DNA of 54,509 nt, taken from contig NZ_MJAJ01000060.1 of assembly GCF_001746365.1 (NCBI RefSeq), positions 1-54,509 on the forward strand, written 5' to 3'. Below the pieces are notes generated by a model. That model was not told the DNA's origin. It saw only the letters and a program-made list of their open reading frames with translations, and ran no database searches. Source of the DNA: Streptomyces sp. LUP30. GTDB lineage: Bacteria; Actinomycetota; Actinomycetes; Streptomycetales; Streptomycetaceae. Position numbers and translations under genes: made by a program. Positions 16,167 to 25,198 of the stretch are shown here, piece by piece (the stretch's first letter is position 1; each line of letters opens with the position of its first letter).

Positions 16167-16925
16167 ATGCCCACGCCCTATCGATCCCGCGGCGGCCTGG
16201 CGTTCGGCGCGGAGGAGCTGCGTGTGCTCCGCCGCGCCCTCGCCATCGCCCTCCACCCCGGCCCCGTCTCCGCCGAGGACGTCCAGGACTGCCATCGCCT
16301 CGCCGAGTCGCTCGACGAGGCGATGGGCGAGGCCGCCCGGCTGCGGGCCTTCCTGGTGGCCGACCTCGGCCGGTACCGCGCAGCCCTCCCCGGCACCGCC
16401 GCCGGCTATCTCACGCTCCTGGAGGAGGTGCTGGCCACCGGCTACCGGCCCGAGCCGGACGATCTCGCCGCGCTGCGCGCCCTGCGCGGCAACCCGACCG
16501 CCGCCGCCCTCCTGGACCGCTGCCAGGTTCTCGCCGAGCAGGACGTACGCGCCCGTCTGGCGCGGCGTGCGGTCCGCCGGGCCGCATCGGCCGTCCCCAC
16601 CGTGCCCGCGTCCCGTACGCGGCTCCAGGCCCTTCCCGGGGGCCTCTCCGGTGCGCGCCGCACCGGCCTCGCGCTCGCGGTCGCCGCCGAGGAGCCGCCG
16701 ACCGGGATGCCGGGAGCCGACGAGTCGGGGAAGAAGCCGGACCCCGCGCCGCGGAAGGAGCCCACCGAGAAGCCGGCCGCTCCTGCGCCCGGTCCGGGGC
16801 CCGTCCCCGTCAAGCCCGACACGGAGCCGGCCCGCCGACCCGTCCCCACGCCCGGCGAGGTCTTCCCGCGACGCAAGCCGACCCCGCCGCCCCCCGAACA
16901 GCACCAACGGCTGGCCGTCGGCTGA
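16167..16925 (+). CDS. Hypothetical protein, helical N-terminus and proline-rich tail
   Basis: A 252-residue protein of unknown family. Residues 1-150 are predicted mostly helical, with acidic and basic side chains and repeated Leu/Ala heptads (EELRVLRRALAIALHPG, AARLRAFLVADLGRYRAAL, YLTLLEEVLATGY). Residues 175-252 are a disordered Pro/Lys/Glu-rich tail. There is no signal peptide or membrane segment. The start follows a TATCGT box by 6 nt. It stands between the coaX terminator and a small membrane-protein gene. I cannot assign a function. Confidence 0.75.
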   Translation: MPTPYRSRGGLAFGAEELRVLRRALAIALHPGPVSAEDVQDCHRLAESLDEAMGEAARLRAFLVADLGRYRAALPGTAAGYLTLLEEVLATGYRPEPDDLAALRALRGNPTAAALLDRCQVLAEQDVRARLARRAVRRAASAVPTVPASRTRLQALPGGLSGARRTGLALAVAAEEPPTGMPGADESGKKPDPAPRKEPTEKPAAPAPGPGPVPVKPDTEPARRPVPTPGEVFPRRKPTPPPPEQHQRLAVG

Positions 16926-16990
16926 CCCGGCCACCCCCGCCCCCGGATCCGGCCGCCCGCCCCCGTCCCCGCATCCGGTTCCCGGCTGGC

Positions 16991-16996
16991 TACTCT
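16991..16996 (+). promoter_or_regulatory. -10 box of a leaderless promoter
   Basis: TACTCT ends 6 nt before the ATG at 17003. Confidence 0.4.
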
Positions 16997-17002
16997 GGAG
17001 CC

Positions 17003-17182
17003 ATGGACTACGTCTCCGCGCTCGTGCCTCCCGTCGTCATGGCCGTGTTCTTCGTCGGCCTGATCAGGGTGATCGTGAAGACCCAGGGCGGGGCCAACAA
17101 GGCCAAGGAGGACGCGGCCGTCGACGCCGCGCTCGCGCGCGCGGAAGGCGCCCGCCGGGCCCCCGCCGGCCCGGACGCCTGA
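17003..17182 (+). CDS. 59-residue single-pass membrane protein
   Basis: The short frame encodes MDYVSALVPPVVMAVFFVGL, continuing IRVIVKTQGG, then a charged Ala/Lys/Asp/Arg-rich cytoplasmic-looking tail (KAKEDAAVDAALARAEGARR) of 59 residues in all. The hydrophobic span is residues 5-25. The frame follows a TACTCT box by 6 nt and ends 28 bp before a clean rho-independent terminator, so it looks like a complete one-gene transcription unit. GC at third codon positions is high. The function is unknown. It would be missed by length cut-offs. Confidence 0.75.
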   Translation: MDYVSALVPPVVMAVFFVGLIRVIVKTQGGANKAKEDAAVDAALARAEGARRAPAGPDA

Positions 17183-17209
17183 CGACCCGCCACGCCGGCA
17201 CGACCCCGC

Positions 17210-17247
17210 AGGGCGTGCGTCTCCTTTCGGAGCCGCACGCCCTTTTT
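17210..17247 (+). terminator. Rho-independent terminator
   Basis: Stem AGGGCGTGCG / CGCACGCCCT with an inner CTCC-TTTC-GGAG hairpin, followed by a run of five T. It is the best U-tract terminator in the window and closes the 59-residue gene unit. Confidence 0.9.
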
Positions 17248-17303
17248 GCTCCTGTTTGATGACGAAGGTGCACGTCCGGCACGCGATTGGCGAGATCTCC
17301 CAC

Positions 17304-17309
17304 TATTGT
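17304..17309 (+). promoter_or_regulatory. -10 box of a probable leaderless promoter for the BlaI-type gene
   Basis: TATTGT lies 8 nt before the GTG at 17318. The surrounding 17252-17310 is comparatively AT-rich. Confidence 0.4.
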
Positions 17310-17317
17310 TCTGAACT

Positions 17318-17803
17318 GTGCCTCGCCCATTGGGAGAACTCGAAGACGCGGTCATGACGCGGGTGTGGAAGTGGAACCGCCCGGTGACCGTTCGAGAAGT
17401 CCTGGAAGACCTTCAGCAGGAACGGTCCATCGCGTACACCACGGTGATGACCGTTTTGGACAATCTCCATCAGAAGGGCTGGGTACGCCGTGAAGCGGAA
17501 GGCCGGGCCTATCGATATGAGGCGGTCTCGACCCGGGCCGCCTACGCCGCCGCCCTGATGAACGACGCATGGTCCCAGAGCGACAACCCCGCCGCGGCTC
17601 TCGTCGCCTTCTTCGGGATGATGAGCGACGAACAGCGCGGTGCGCTGCGCGACGCCGTACGCATCGTCCAAGGTCCCGAAACCGCCGAACCCGCACCCGC
17701 CGAACCTGCAACTGCCGCAAGTGCCGAGAGCGCGGGGAGTGGGGCGGCCAACGGCAGTGCCGGGGAGAACCCCGCCTCGGCATCGGAGGGCGGCGGGCGA
17801 TAG
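17318..17803 (+). CDS. BlaI/MecI/CopY-family winged-helix repressor
   Basis: The 161-residue protein has a BlaI-type N-terminal winged helix (LGELEDAVMTRVWKWNRPVTVREVLEDLQQERSIAYTTVMTVLDNLHQKGWVRREAEGRAYRYEAV). A short helical dimerisation region follows, then an Ala/Glu/Ser-rich disordered tail from about residue 120 that usual family members (about 120-130 residues) lack. No BlaR1-type sensor protease is encoded beside it here. The gene ends 9 bp before the acetyltransferase start. Targets are unknown. Confidence 0.92.
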   Translation: MPRPLGELEDAVMTRVWKWNRPVTVREVLEDLQQERSIAYTTVMTVLDNLHQKGWVRREAEGRAYRYEAVSTRAAYAAALMNDAWSQSDNPAAALVAFFGMMSDEQRGALRDAVRIVQGPETAEPAPAEPATAASAESAGSGAANGSAGENPASASEGGGR

Positions 17804-17806
17804 CGT
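17801..17806 (+). promoter_or_regulatory. -10 box of a leaderless promoter for the acetyltransferase
   Basis: TAGCGT overlaps the stop codon of the BlaI-type gene and lies 6 nt before the ATG at 17813. Confidence 0.4.
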
Positions 17807-17812
17807 CCGCAC

Positions 17813-18361
17813 ATGTCAGCAGAGAGTCCCTCGGCCGAGAACCTCGAAGTCACCGCTAAAGCCATCACCGTCCGGCGGGCCCGGACCGGCGATGTCGCCG
17901 CCGTGCGCCGTCTCCTTGACGCCTACGTCCGCGGCGGCATCCTGCTCGACAAAGCGACGGTGACTCTTTACGAGGACATCCAGGAGTTCTGGGTCGCCGA
18001 ACGCGACGACAACGCCGAGGTGGTCGGCTGCGGCGCCCTGCACGTCATGTGGGAAGACCTGGCCGAAGTGCGCACTCTCGCGGTGAAGCCCGGGCTCAAG
18101 GGAGCCGGCGTCGGCCACCAGTTGTTGGAGAAGTTGCTCCACACCGCACGCTGGCTCGGCGTTCGCCGTGTTTTCTGTCTGACCTTCGAAGTGGACTTCT
18201 TCGGCAAGCACGGCTTCGTGGAGATCGGTGAGACGCCGGTCGACACCGATGTCTACGCCGAGCTGCTGCGTTCCTATGACGAGGGCGTCGCGGAGTTCCT
18301 CGGACTCGAACGAGTGAAACCGAACACCTTGGGCAACAGGCGGATGCTTCTGCATCTGTGA
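17813..18361 (+). CDS. argA: Amino-acid N-acetyltransferase (short ArgA-type N-acetylglutamate synthase)
   Basis: This 182-residue single-domain GNAT has VRRARTGDVAAVRRLLDAY, GCGALHVMWEDLAEVRTLAV, the acetyl-CoA loop VKPGLKGAGVGHQLLEKLL and FCLTFEVDFFGKHGFVEIG. The size and pattern match the stand-alone actinobacterial N-acetylglutamate synthase (M. tuberculosis Rv2747 type), which lacks the amino-acid-kinase domain of E. coli ArgA. It would provide N-acetylglutamate for arginine synthesis. No other arg gene is nearby. The exact acceptor is inferred from family resemblance. Confidence 0.8.
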   Translation: MSAESPSAENLEVTAKAITVRRARTGDVAAVRRLLDAYVRGGILLDKATVTLYEDIQEFWVAERDDNAEVVGCGALHVMWEDLAEVRTLAVKPGLKGAGVGHQLLEKLLHTARWLGVRRVFCLTFEVDFFGKHGFVEIGETPVDTDVYAELLRSYDEGVAEFLGLERVKPNTLGNRRMLLHL

Positions 18362-18411
18362 TCGTCCCCGCCCATTCCGGTCGGCCTGCCTTGCCCGGGT
18401 TCCCTATGTCC

Positions 18412-18427
18412 GAAACGCGCACGTTTC
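18412..18427 (+). terminator. Possible small hairpin terminator after the acetyltransferase
   Basis: GAAACG and CGTTTC pair around a 4-nt loop, 50 bp after the stop. The stem is only 6 bp, so this is weak. Confidence 0.3.
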
Positions 18428-18499
18428 CGGGCGGGGGCCGGGCTGCGGGTCTCTGCCAAGGGTTTGTGTTTTCCCAGCAAAAGCGGTTTGCTTTCCGAC

Positions 18500-18521
18500 G
18501 TACTGCAGTACTGCATATAAC
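18500..18521 (+). promoter_or_regulatory. lsr2 promoter with a perfect GTACTG/CAGTAC palindrome
   Basis: GTACTGCAGTAC (18500-18511) is a perfect 12-bp palindrome. It is followed by a second TACTGCA copy (18509-18515) and a strong -10 TATAAC (18516-18521). TTTCCG at 18492-18497 is a poor -35 at 18-bp spacing. The palindrome falls between -35 and -10, a typical repressor position. The region is markedly AT-rich for this genome. Confidence 0.5.
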
Positions 18522-18587
18522 AGGGTGCGGCTAAACGGCGGACGCCGCGGACCCCCGGCCCTCACGTTTTCGATGAAAGGAAATCCG

Positions 18588-18923
18588 GTGGCACAGAAGG
18601 TTCAGGTCCTTCTTGTCGACGACCTCGACGGCGGCGAGGCGGACGAGACCGTGACGTTCGCGCTGGACGGCAAGACGTACGAGATCGATCTCACGACCAC
18701 CAATGCCGACAAGCTGCGTGGACTTCTCGAGCCCTACGTGAAGGGCGGCCGTCGTACCGGCGGACGTGCTTCCGGCGGGCGGGGAAAGGCGCGCGCCGCG
18801 TCCGGCGGCAGCCAGGACACCGCTCAGATCCGCGCGTGGGCGAAGGAGAACGGTTTCGAGGTCAATGACCGCGGCCGAGTTCCGGCGACGATTCGTGAGG
18901 CCTACGAGAAGGCCAACGGCTGA
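18588..18923 (+). CDS. lsr2: Lsr2 nucleoid-associated silencing protein
   Basis: The 111-residue protein matches Lsr2. An N-terminal dimerisation domain (residues 1-60, KVQVLLVDDLDGGEADETVTFALDGKTYEIDLT) is joined by a Gly/Arg linker to a DNA-binding domain ending IRAWAKENGFEVNDRGRVPATIREAYEKANG, with the AT-hook-like RGR at 95-97. Lsr2 binds AT-rich minor grooves and silences foreign and specialised-metabolism DNA in Streptomyces. The GTG at 18588 follows AAAGGAAA. The last 22 bp overlap tail-to-tail with the convergent SCO3374-type gene. Confidence 0.97.
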   Translation: MAQKVQVLLVDDLDGGEADETVTFALDGKTYEIDLTTTNADKLRGLLEPYVKGGRRTGGRASGGRGKARAASGGSQDTAQIRAWAKENGFEVNDRGRVPATIREAYEKANG

Positions 18924-19543
18924 GCGCACGCGCGCCGCAGTCGGACACGGTGACAATGAGTCGCCAGCGTGTCCACCAGCCGTACGAGATCGGGGGCGCG
19001 CCCAGCGGCCCCCCACGCCGACATCGTCGGCAGCGAGGCCTCGACCTCGCACCCTGCCACGGGGGGCCGCAGCCAGACGGCGGCCCCCTGCACCGGCCCG
19101 GGGCGGCGCGGTCCCGGAGCGCGGCCCTGGTCGCGGTCCGGCAGGCGAGCGGGAGGCGGCGGCGCCTCGACGGTCCCGCCCGCGCCGATCGCCGTCAGGT
19201 CGAGTGGCACTGCGCCCCACTCCAGCCACTGCAGGATCCCCGGCACCTCCTCCGCGCCGCCCGCCGCCACCAGCAGCCGCATCCGGTCGCCCCGCACGGC
19301 CACCGGCGACTCCGGCGCCAGGCGTCGCAGCGCCGCGAAGCCCGCCTCGGCCGGCACGTCCAGGACGTCGAAGCGCTCACCCACCGAAAGTCGTACCGGC
19401 GACCCGGGCACGGTCGTCCAGCCCAGTTCGTTCTCGTACCAGCCGCGGATCCGGTCGTCCGGGTCGAGAGGCCGTCGAGGGAGGGGAACGGTGGTGATCG
19501 CGGCGGCGGCCGAACGAGCTGCCGGGGAAACTGAGCCAACCAT
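18902..19543 (-). CDS. SCO3374-family hypothetical protein
   Basis: This 213-residue protein lies between lsr2 and clpC, where Streptomyces genomes carry an SCO3374-type gene. It has PRRPLDPDDRIRGWYENELGWTTVPG near the N-terminus, VRLSVGERFDVLDVPAEAGFAALRRL, GDRMRLLVAAGGAEEVPGILQWLEWG and a Pro/Arg-rich linker. The C-terminus is LVRLVDTLATHCHRVRL. The start-proximal part resembles the bifunctional primase/polymerase-like small proteins seen in actinobacteria, but I would not assert activity. The ATG at 19543 was chosen over longer in-frame extensions into the clpC leader. Its 3' end overlaps lsr2 by 22 bp. Confidence 0.8.
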   Translation of the reverse strand: MVGSVSPAARSAAAAITTVPLPRRPLDPDDRIRGWYENELGWTTVPGSPVRLSVGERFDVLDVPAEAGFAALRRLAPESPVAVRGDRMRLLVAAGGAEEVPGILQWLEWGAVPLDLTAIGAGGTVEAPPPPARLPDRDQGRAPGPRRPGPVQGAAVWLRPPVAGCEVEASLPTMSAWGAAGRAPDLVRLVDTLATHCHRVRLRRACAQPLAFS

Positions 19544-19649
19544 GCCGAGTGCAACCGCCGAAAAGCCCCGCGAGTTACGCTGGGTGTTTCTGTGACTGCA
19601 CGGTGTTCCGACCGGGGAGGCGGGTGCGGGTGCGGGGAGACGCAAGGTT

Positions 19650-19663
19650 GTTCGCCCGTAGCG
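19650..19663 (+). promoter_or_regulatory. ClgR box 1 (GTTCGC-N5-GCG) upstream of clpC
   Basis: GTTCGC-CCGTA-GCG exactly fits the consensus reported for the ClgR activator of clp and lon genes in Streptomyces. It is 311 bp before the clpC start. Confidence 0.65.
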
Positions 19664-19755
19664 GAGGGAACGGGCGCGCACGGCATGGAGTGTCAGTCCC
19701 GGCGGGTAAGACATCCCTAGTGGGAGGGGGCGACACGCAGGAAAGGCCGTCTCAC

Positions 19756-19769
19756 GTTCGCCATCGGCG
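19756..19769 (+). promoter_or_regulatory. ClgR box 2 (GTTCGC-N5-GCG) upstream of clpC
   Basis: GTTCGC-CATCG-GCG is a second exact consensus match. TATCTG at 19785-19790 lies 15 bp downstream and could be the -10, so the box would overlap the -35 region as expected for an activator. That gives a leader of about 175 nt. Confidence 0.65.
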
Positions 19770-19973
19770 TACTGGCGACTGGGGTATCTGCCTGGCCTGC
19801 GGGAACATCGTCTCGCACCATCGGGTTGGAGCAGATGTCGGCGTTCGGGGTCAGGAGGCCATCGACGGTGTCGGCAGTTGGAATGAGCGGTCCCCGCTTG
19901 CGGGACTAAGCTGCGGAAGGACAGGGAGGGGAAGTTCCCCCCACTGCCTGACCGCTCTGAGGAGCGATTAACG

Positions 19974-22499
<2,526 letters not shown>

Positions 22500-22519
22500 C
22501 CCTCCCGGGTCGAGCCGAA

Positions 22520-22555
22520 GAAGGGGGCCGGTGCTTTCCAGCACCGGCCCCCTTC
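22520..22555 (+). terminator. Strong hairpin terminator after clpC
   Basis: A perfect 16-bp stem (GAAGGGGGCCGGTGCT) closes on a TTCC loop 20 nt after the stop. It could also serve the convergent phosphatase gene. Confidence 0.85.
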
Positions 22556-22621
22556 GCATGCCCTGAGGGTGGTGAGACATCCGCCCGTGCGGCTATGAGG
22601 CGTCCGCTGACGGCCGGAGGG

Positions 22622-23284
22622 TCAGGAGAGCTGACCGTCGTAGTCCGGCAGCTTGTAGGTCGTCTCGGCGTGGCCGCCGGAGAGGTCGGTGGCGCTGTTG
22701 CCCACGTTCGCGATGATCGTGTAGCCCTTGGACTCGATGGCGACGCGCTGAGCGGTCTTGTAGGCGGCGACGTCCTTGAAGAGGTCGAGGAAGCCGCGCA
22801 CGTAGAGGCCGGAGACCTTGTAGCCGACGTTCTTGAGGTTGTAGTCGGTCACCCCGGAGATGATGCCCGGGCGGGCGGTGACGAAGAACAGGGAGACGCC
22901 GTGGTCCTGGGCGTACTTGGCGACGTCCAGGACGGGCTTGTTGGCCGGCTGCGGGTAGCTGAAGCCGAAGTCGGTCTCCAGGGTGGTGTTGTCGACGTCG
23001 AAGACGATGGCCTGCTTCTCGCCCGGCTTGACGGCGGCGATGCGCTGCTTCAGGGCCGGCAGCGCCTGGTTCATCACGGCCTGGCAGTCCTGCTGCCAGG
23101 TGGCGTAGTCGACGTCTTTCGCGGCCGTCGCGGTGGAGGTGGCGGTGGCCGCTGCGGAGGTGGACACGGACGGGGTGCCGGTGGCCGTCGCGGCCTCGGC
23201 GCCGGCCGGGACGGCCAGTGCCGTGACGGCCGCGGTCGCCACGGCGGTCAGGGCTGTGCGGCGCGTCCAGGTGCCTCTGGTCAT
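22622..23284 (-). CDS. Secreted HAD-superfamily acid phosphatase (class III/B type)
   Basis: This 220-residue protein has an N-terminal export signal with a twin-arginine-like start (TRGTWTRRTALTAVATAAVTALAVPAGAEA), then an Ala/Thr/Ser-rich linker. The HAD catalytic domain follows: motif I FDVDNTTLET (Asp96, Asp98), motif II FFVTARP and motif IV VGNSATDLSGG, with a conserved Lys in motif III region. It should be an extracellular or envelope phosphomonoesterase; the substrate is unknown. The ATG has AGAGGA upstream. It is convergent with clpC, whose terminator it may share. Confidence 0.9.
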   Translation of the reverse strand: MTRGTWTRRTALTAVATAAVTALAVPAGAEAATATGTPSVSTSAAATATSTATAAKDVDYATWQQDCQAVMNQALPALKQRIAAVKPGEKQAIVFDVDNTTLETDFGFSYPQPANKPVLDVAKYAQDHGVSLFFVTARPGIISGVTDYNLKNVGYKVSGLYVRGFLDLFKDVAAYKTAQRVAIESKGYTIIANVGNSATDLSGGHAETTYKLPDYDGQLS

Positions 23285-23799
23285 GGGTGGGGGTCCTCTC
23301 GCGTCCTTGCGCTGCTGGTGTCGTGGGCATGCTCATCGTTGGGGGTGGCCTGAGGGGAACCAGCGGGTTACTGGACGGTAGAGGTGGATGAGAGGCTGGT
23401 CACAGACCCGTGCACGCGACGTGACGGGTGTCACAAGTGCCTTGCGTGGTACGGGAGTAGCCGCCGTCACATTCCGAAGTCCCTTGAGGCGGGCGGCCGG
23501 TGACATGCCGCACAGGCGGTTCGGGGCCTACTAGGCGGGATAGTCACTGCGCGAATGCTGACAAATAGGACACAGGGTCCGGAGTGCCGGTCCGGGAGGC
23601 CCTTTGGGGCGGGCCGATGTCGAAAGTGTCCGGTACAGGCGATCTGTCAAGGACTGGGAAGTTTTGCGGTGAAGTACTAGCTTTCGTCGTAGATCACACG
23701 TTTGGGGGTCTGTGGACCTCGGGGTTACCAAGGGATGGCCACCTCGGCGGACGTTCTCGCCAGGTGGTTTCCCCTGTCCCCGTTCCCATGAGGTCTTCG
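23285..23799. other. 515-bp intergenic region with a long leader for the M23 peptidase
   Basis: It separates the divergent phosphatase and peptidase genes. Parts are AT-rich for this genome (23519-23580, 23650-23712). Candidate -10-like elements occur (GATAGT near 23537, TAGATC near 23692), but none has a good -35, so I do not name a promoter. A strong hairpin sits at 23739-23767. Confidence 0.5.
23739..23767 (+). promoter_or_regulatory. Leader hairpin before the M23 peptidase
   Basis: CCACCT (23739-23744) pairs with AGGTGG (23762-23767), and the stem continues GGCGG/TCGCC across one bulged C, closing on a short loop. It is followed by TTTCCCC, 33 nt before the start codon, a position suited to attenuation or translational control. 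Confidence 0.45.
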
Positions 23800-24381
23800 A
23801 TGTTCCAGCGCGTCACGTTCCGTTCTTCCCGTACGTCCCTGCTCCGCACCCGCGTGGCCGTCGGGGCCGCCGCAGTGGGCGCCTCGGTCGTCCTGGGGAC
23901 CGGAGTGGCGTCCGCCGCCGCCCCCGCAGCCGCGCACACCGCCAAGACGGCCGTCTCCGCCGCTTCCTGGATAGACCCGGTGAAGAAGTACACGCTGTCC
24001 GCCGGGTTCGCCCAGGCCGGCAAGATGTGGCACTCCACCCACAGCGGTCAGGACTTCGCCGTGCCGAGCGGCACCAAGGTCATGGCCGCGCACGGCGGCA
24101 CCGTGGTCAAGGCCGGCGGCAACGGCGCCGGCGACGGCCCGGCCTACGGCAACGCCATAGTGATCAAGCACGCCAACGGCGTGTACTCGCAGTACGCCCA
24201 CCTCTCGCGCATCGAGGTGAAGATCGGCCAGGTCGTGAAGACCGGCCAGAAGATCGCGCTGTCCGGCAACACCGGCAACTCCAGCGGTCCGCACCTGCAC
24301 TTCGAGATCCGCACGACCCCCAACTACGGTTCGGCGATCAACCCGGTCACCTTCCTGCACGCCAAGGGCGTGAAGGTCTGA
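23800..24381 (+). CDS. Secreted M23-family (LytM-type) peptidoglycan endopeptidase
   Basis: The 193-residue protein has a basic N-terminus and a hydrophobic signal (about residues 1-41, cleavage likely after VASA or ASAAA). A single M23 domain follows: HSGQDF (His81, Asp85 as zinc ligands), YAHL (His134) and GPHLHFEI (His165, His167). It should cut peptide cross-links in the wall. ATG 23800 was preferred to ATG 23788 because GAGG lies 6-7 nt before it. It has no cell-wall-binding module. The long structured leader suggests regulated expression. Confidence 0.92.
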   Translation: MFQRVTFRSSRTSLLRTRVAVGAAAVGASVVLGTGVASAAAPAAAHTAKTAVSAASWIDPVKKYTLSAGFAQAGKMWHSTHSGQDFAVPSGTKVMAAHGGTVVKAGGNGAGDGPAYGNAIVIKHANGVYSQYAHLSRIEVKIGQVVKTGQKIALSGNTGNSSGPHLHFEIRTTPNYGSAINPVTFLHAKGVKV

Positions 24382-24444
24382 CCCGTGCGTGATCGGGCGG
24401 CGTGACACCGGTGTGCGATCGGCCGCCGTGGCGCGGCCGTGCGA

Positions 24445-25032
24445 TCACCCGCCGTGATGCGCCTGCGTCACCAGATCGACGGCGACTTCCAGGACGGCTG
24501 CCCGCTTCTCCTCGGGGTCGCCGTCGAGGTCGGTCAGGAAGAACATCCCGGCGTGCAGCGTGAAGATGGCGCTCACGCAGCGGACCTGGTCGATGAGGGG
24601 GGCCTCGGGATCCATGATGATGTCGCGCAGGCCCCGCATGCGGTCCTTGAACGAGTCGCCGATCTGGAGTTCGCGCACCGTCGCCTGGTTCTCCTGCATG
24701 AAGCGGAAGAGCGGGGCCGCCTCGGAGAGGGCCTTGCTGTAGCGCCGGACGAGCTCGTGTTTGGTCTCCAGCGTGTGCGGCTGCTCCTTGCCCCACTCGA
24801 TCAGGTCTTCGATCGGCTTCGTCAGATCCGTGAAGATGCCGACGATGATCTCTTCCTTGGTCTTGAAGTGGTAGTACAGGGCGGCCTTGGTGACCTCCAG
24901 GCGTTCCGCGATCTCGCGGAGGGAGGTCTTCTCGTAGCCCTGTTCGGCGAAGAGTTCGAGGGCCACGTCCTGGATGCGCTGGCGGGTGTTGCCGCGACGC
25001 TGCTGCTTGGTGCCGTCCATGGTGCGGTCCAT
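24445..25032 (-). CDS. TetR-family repressor of the divergent MFS efflux gene
   Basis: This 195-residue protein has a TetR-type N-terminal helix-turn-helix (TRQRIQDVALELFAEQGYEKTSLREIAERLEVTKAALYYHFKTKEEIIVGIF) and a ligand-binding helical C-terminus. The ATG at 25032 follows AGGAG by a normal distance. It is divergent from an EmrB/QacA-type transporter 166 bp away. Three copies of one operator lie between them, with one copy 28-50 bp in front of its own start, so it should repress both genes until an inducer binds. Confidence 0.93.
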   Translation of the reverse strand: MDRTMDGTKQQRRGNTRQRIQDVALELFAEQGYEKTSLREIAERLEVTKAALYYHFKTKEEIIVGIFTDLTKPIEDLIEWGKEQPHTLETKHELVRRYSKALSEAAPLFRFMQENQATVRELQIGDSFKDRMRGLRDIIMDPEAPLIDQVRCVSAIFTLHAGMFFLTDLDGDPEEKRAAVLEVAVDLVTQAHHGG

Positions 25033-25059
25033 CCTCGTACTCCTAGGGTTCCCGCGAAA

Positions 25060-25082
25060 ACTTACTTGCCGTCCGGCTAGTT
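25060..25082. promoter_or_regulatory. TetR operator O1
   Basis: Contains ACTTGCCG-TC-CGGCTAGT, an 8-2-8 pseudo-palindrome with one arm mismatch, preceded by ACTT. It overlaps the likely promoter of the tetR gene. Confidence 0.7.
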
Positions 25083-25093
25083 CGACACCAGTA

Positions 25094-25115
25094 ACTTACT
25101 TGACGACCGGCTAGT
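25094..25115. promoter_or_regulatory. TetR operator O2
   Basis: ACTTACTTGACGACCGGCTAGT has the same orientation as O1 with two differences in the aligned 22 positions. It overlaps the -35 of the transporter promoter. Confidence 0.65.
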
Positions 25116-25129
25116 GACGGGTCTACCTT
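25100..25129 (+). promoter_or_regulatory. Promoter of the MFS transporter gene
   Basis: TTGACG (25100-25105) and TACCTT (25124-25129) are spaced 18 bp apart. O2 covers the -35 and O3 lies just past the expected start point. Confidence 0.55.
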
Positions 25130-25141
25130 CCCAGTGTACTG

Positions 25142-25164
25142 AACTAGCCGGGCGGCAAGTAAGT
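25142..25164. promoter_or_regulatory. TetR operator O3 (inverted)
   Basis: The reverse complement of this 23-bp site matches O1 at 22 of 23 positions. It is 35 bp before the transporter start codon. Confidence 0.7.
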
Positions 25165-25198
25165 AGCCGACCGGGGCGGGACCAGGGGAGTGGGAACG

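Noticed and set aside
17287..17309. TTGGCG as -35 for the BlaI-type gene
   Set aside because: Only 11 bp separate it from the TATTGT -10 box.
23285..23799. A ydaO-type c-di-AMP riboswitch before the M23 peptidase, attractive because disA is in the window
   Set aside because: The conserved ydaO core (for example the GACAGCTAACC segment and flanking pairing elements) is not recognisable in the leader.
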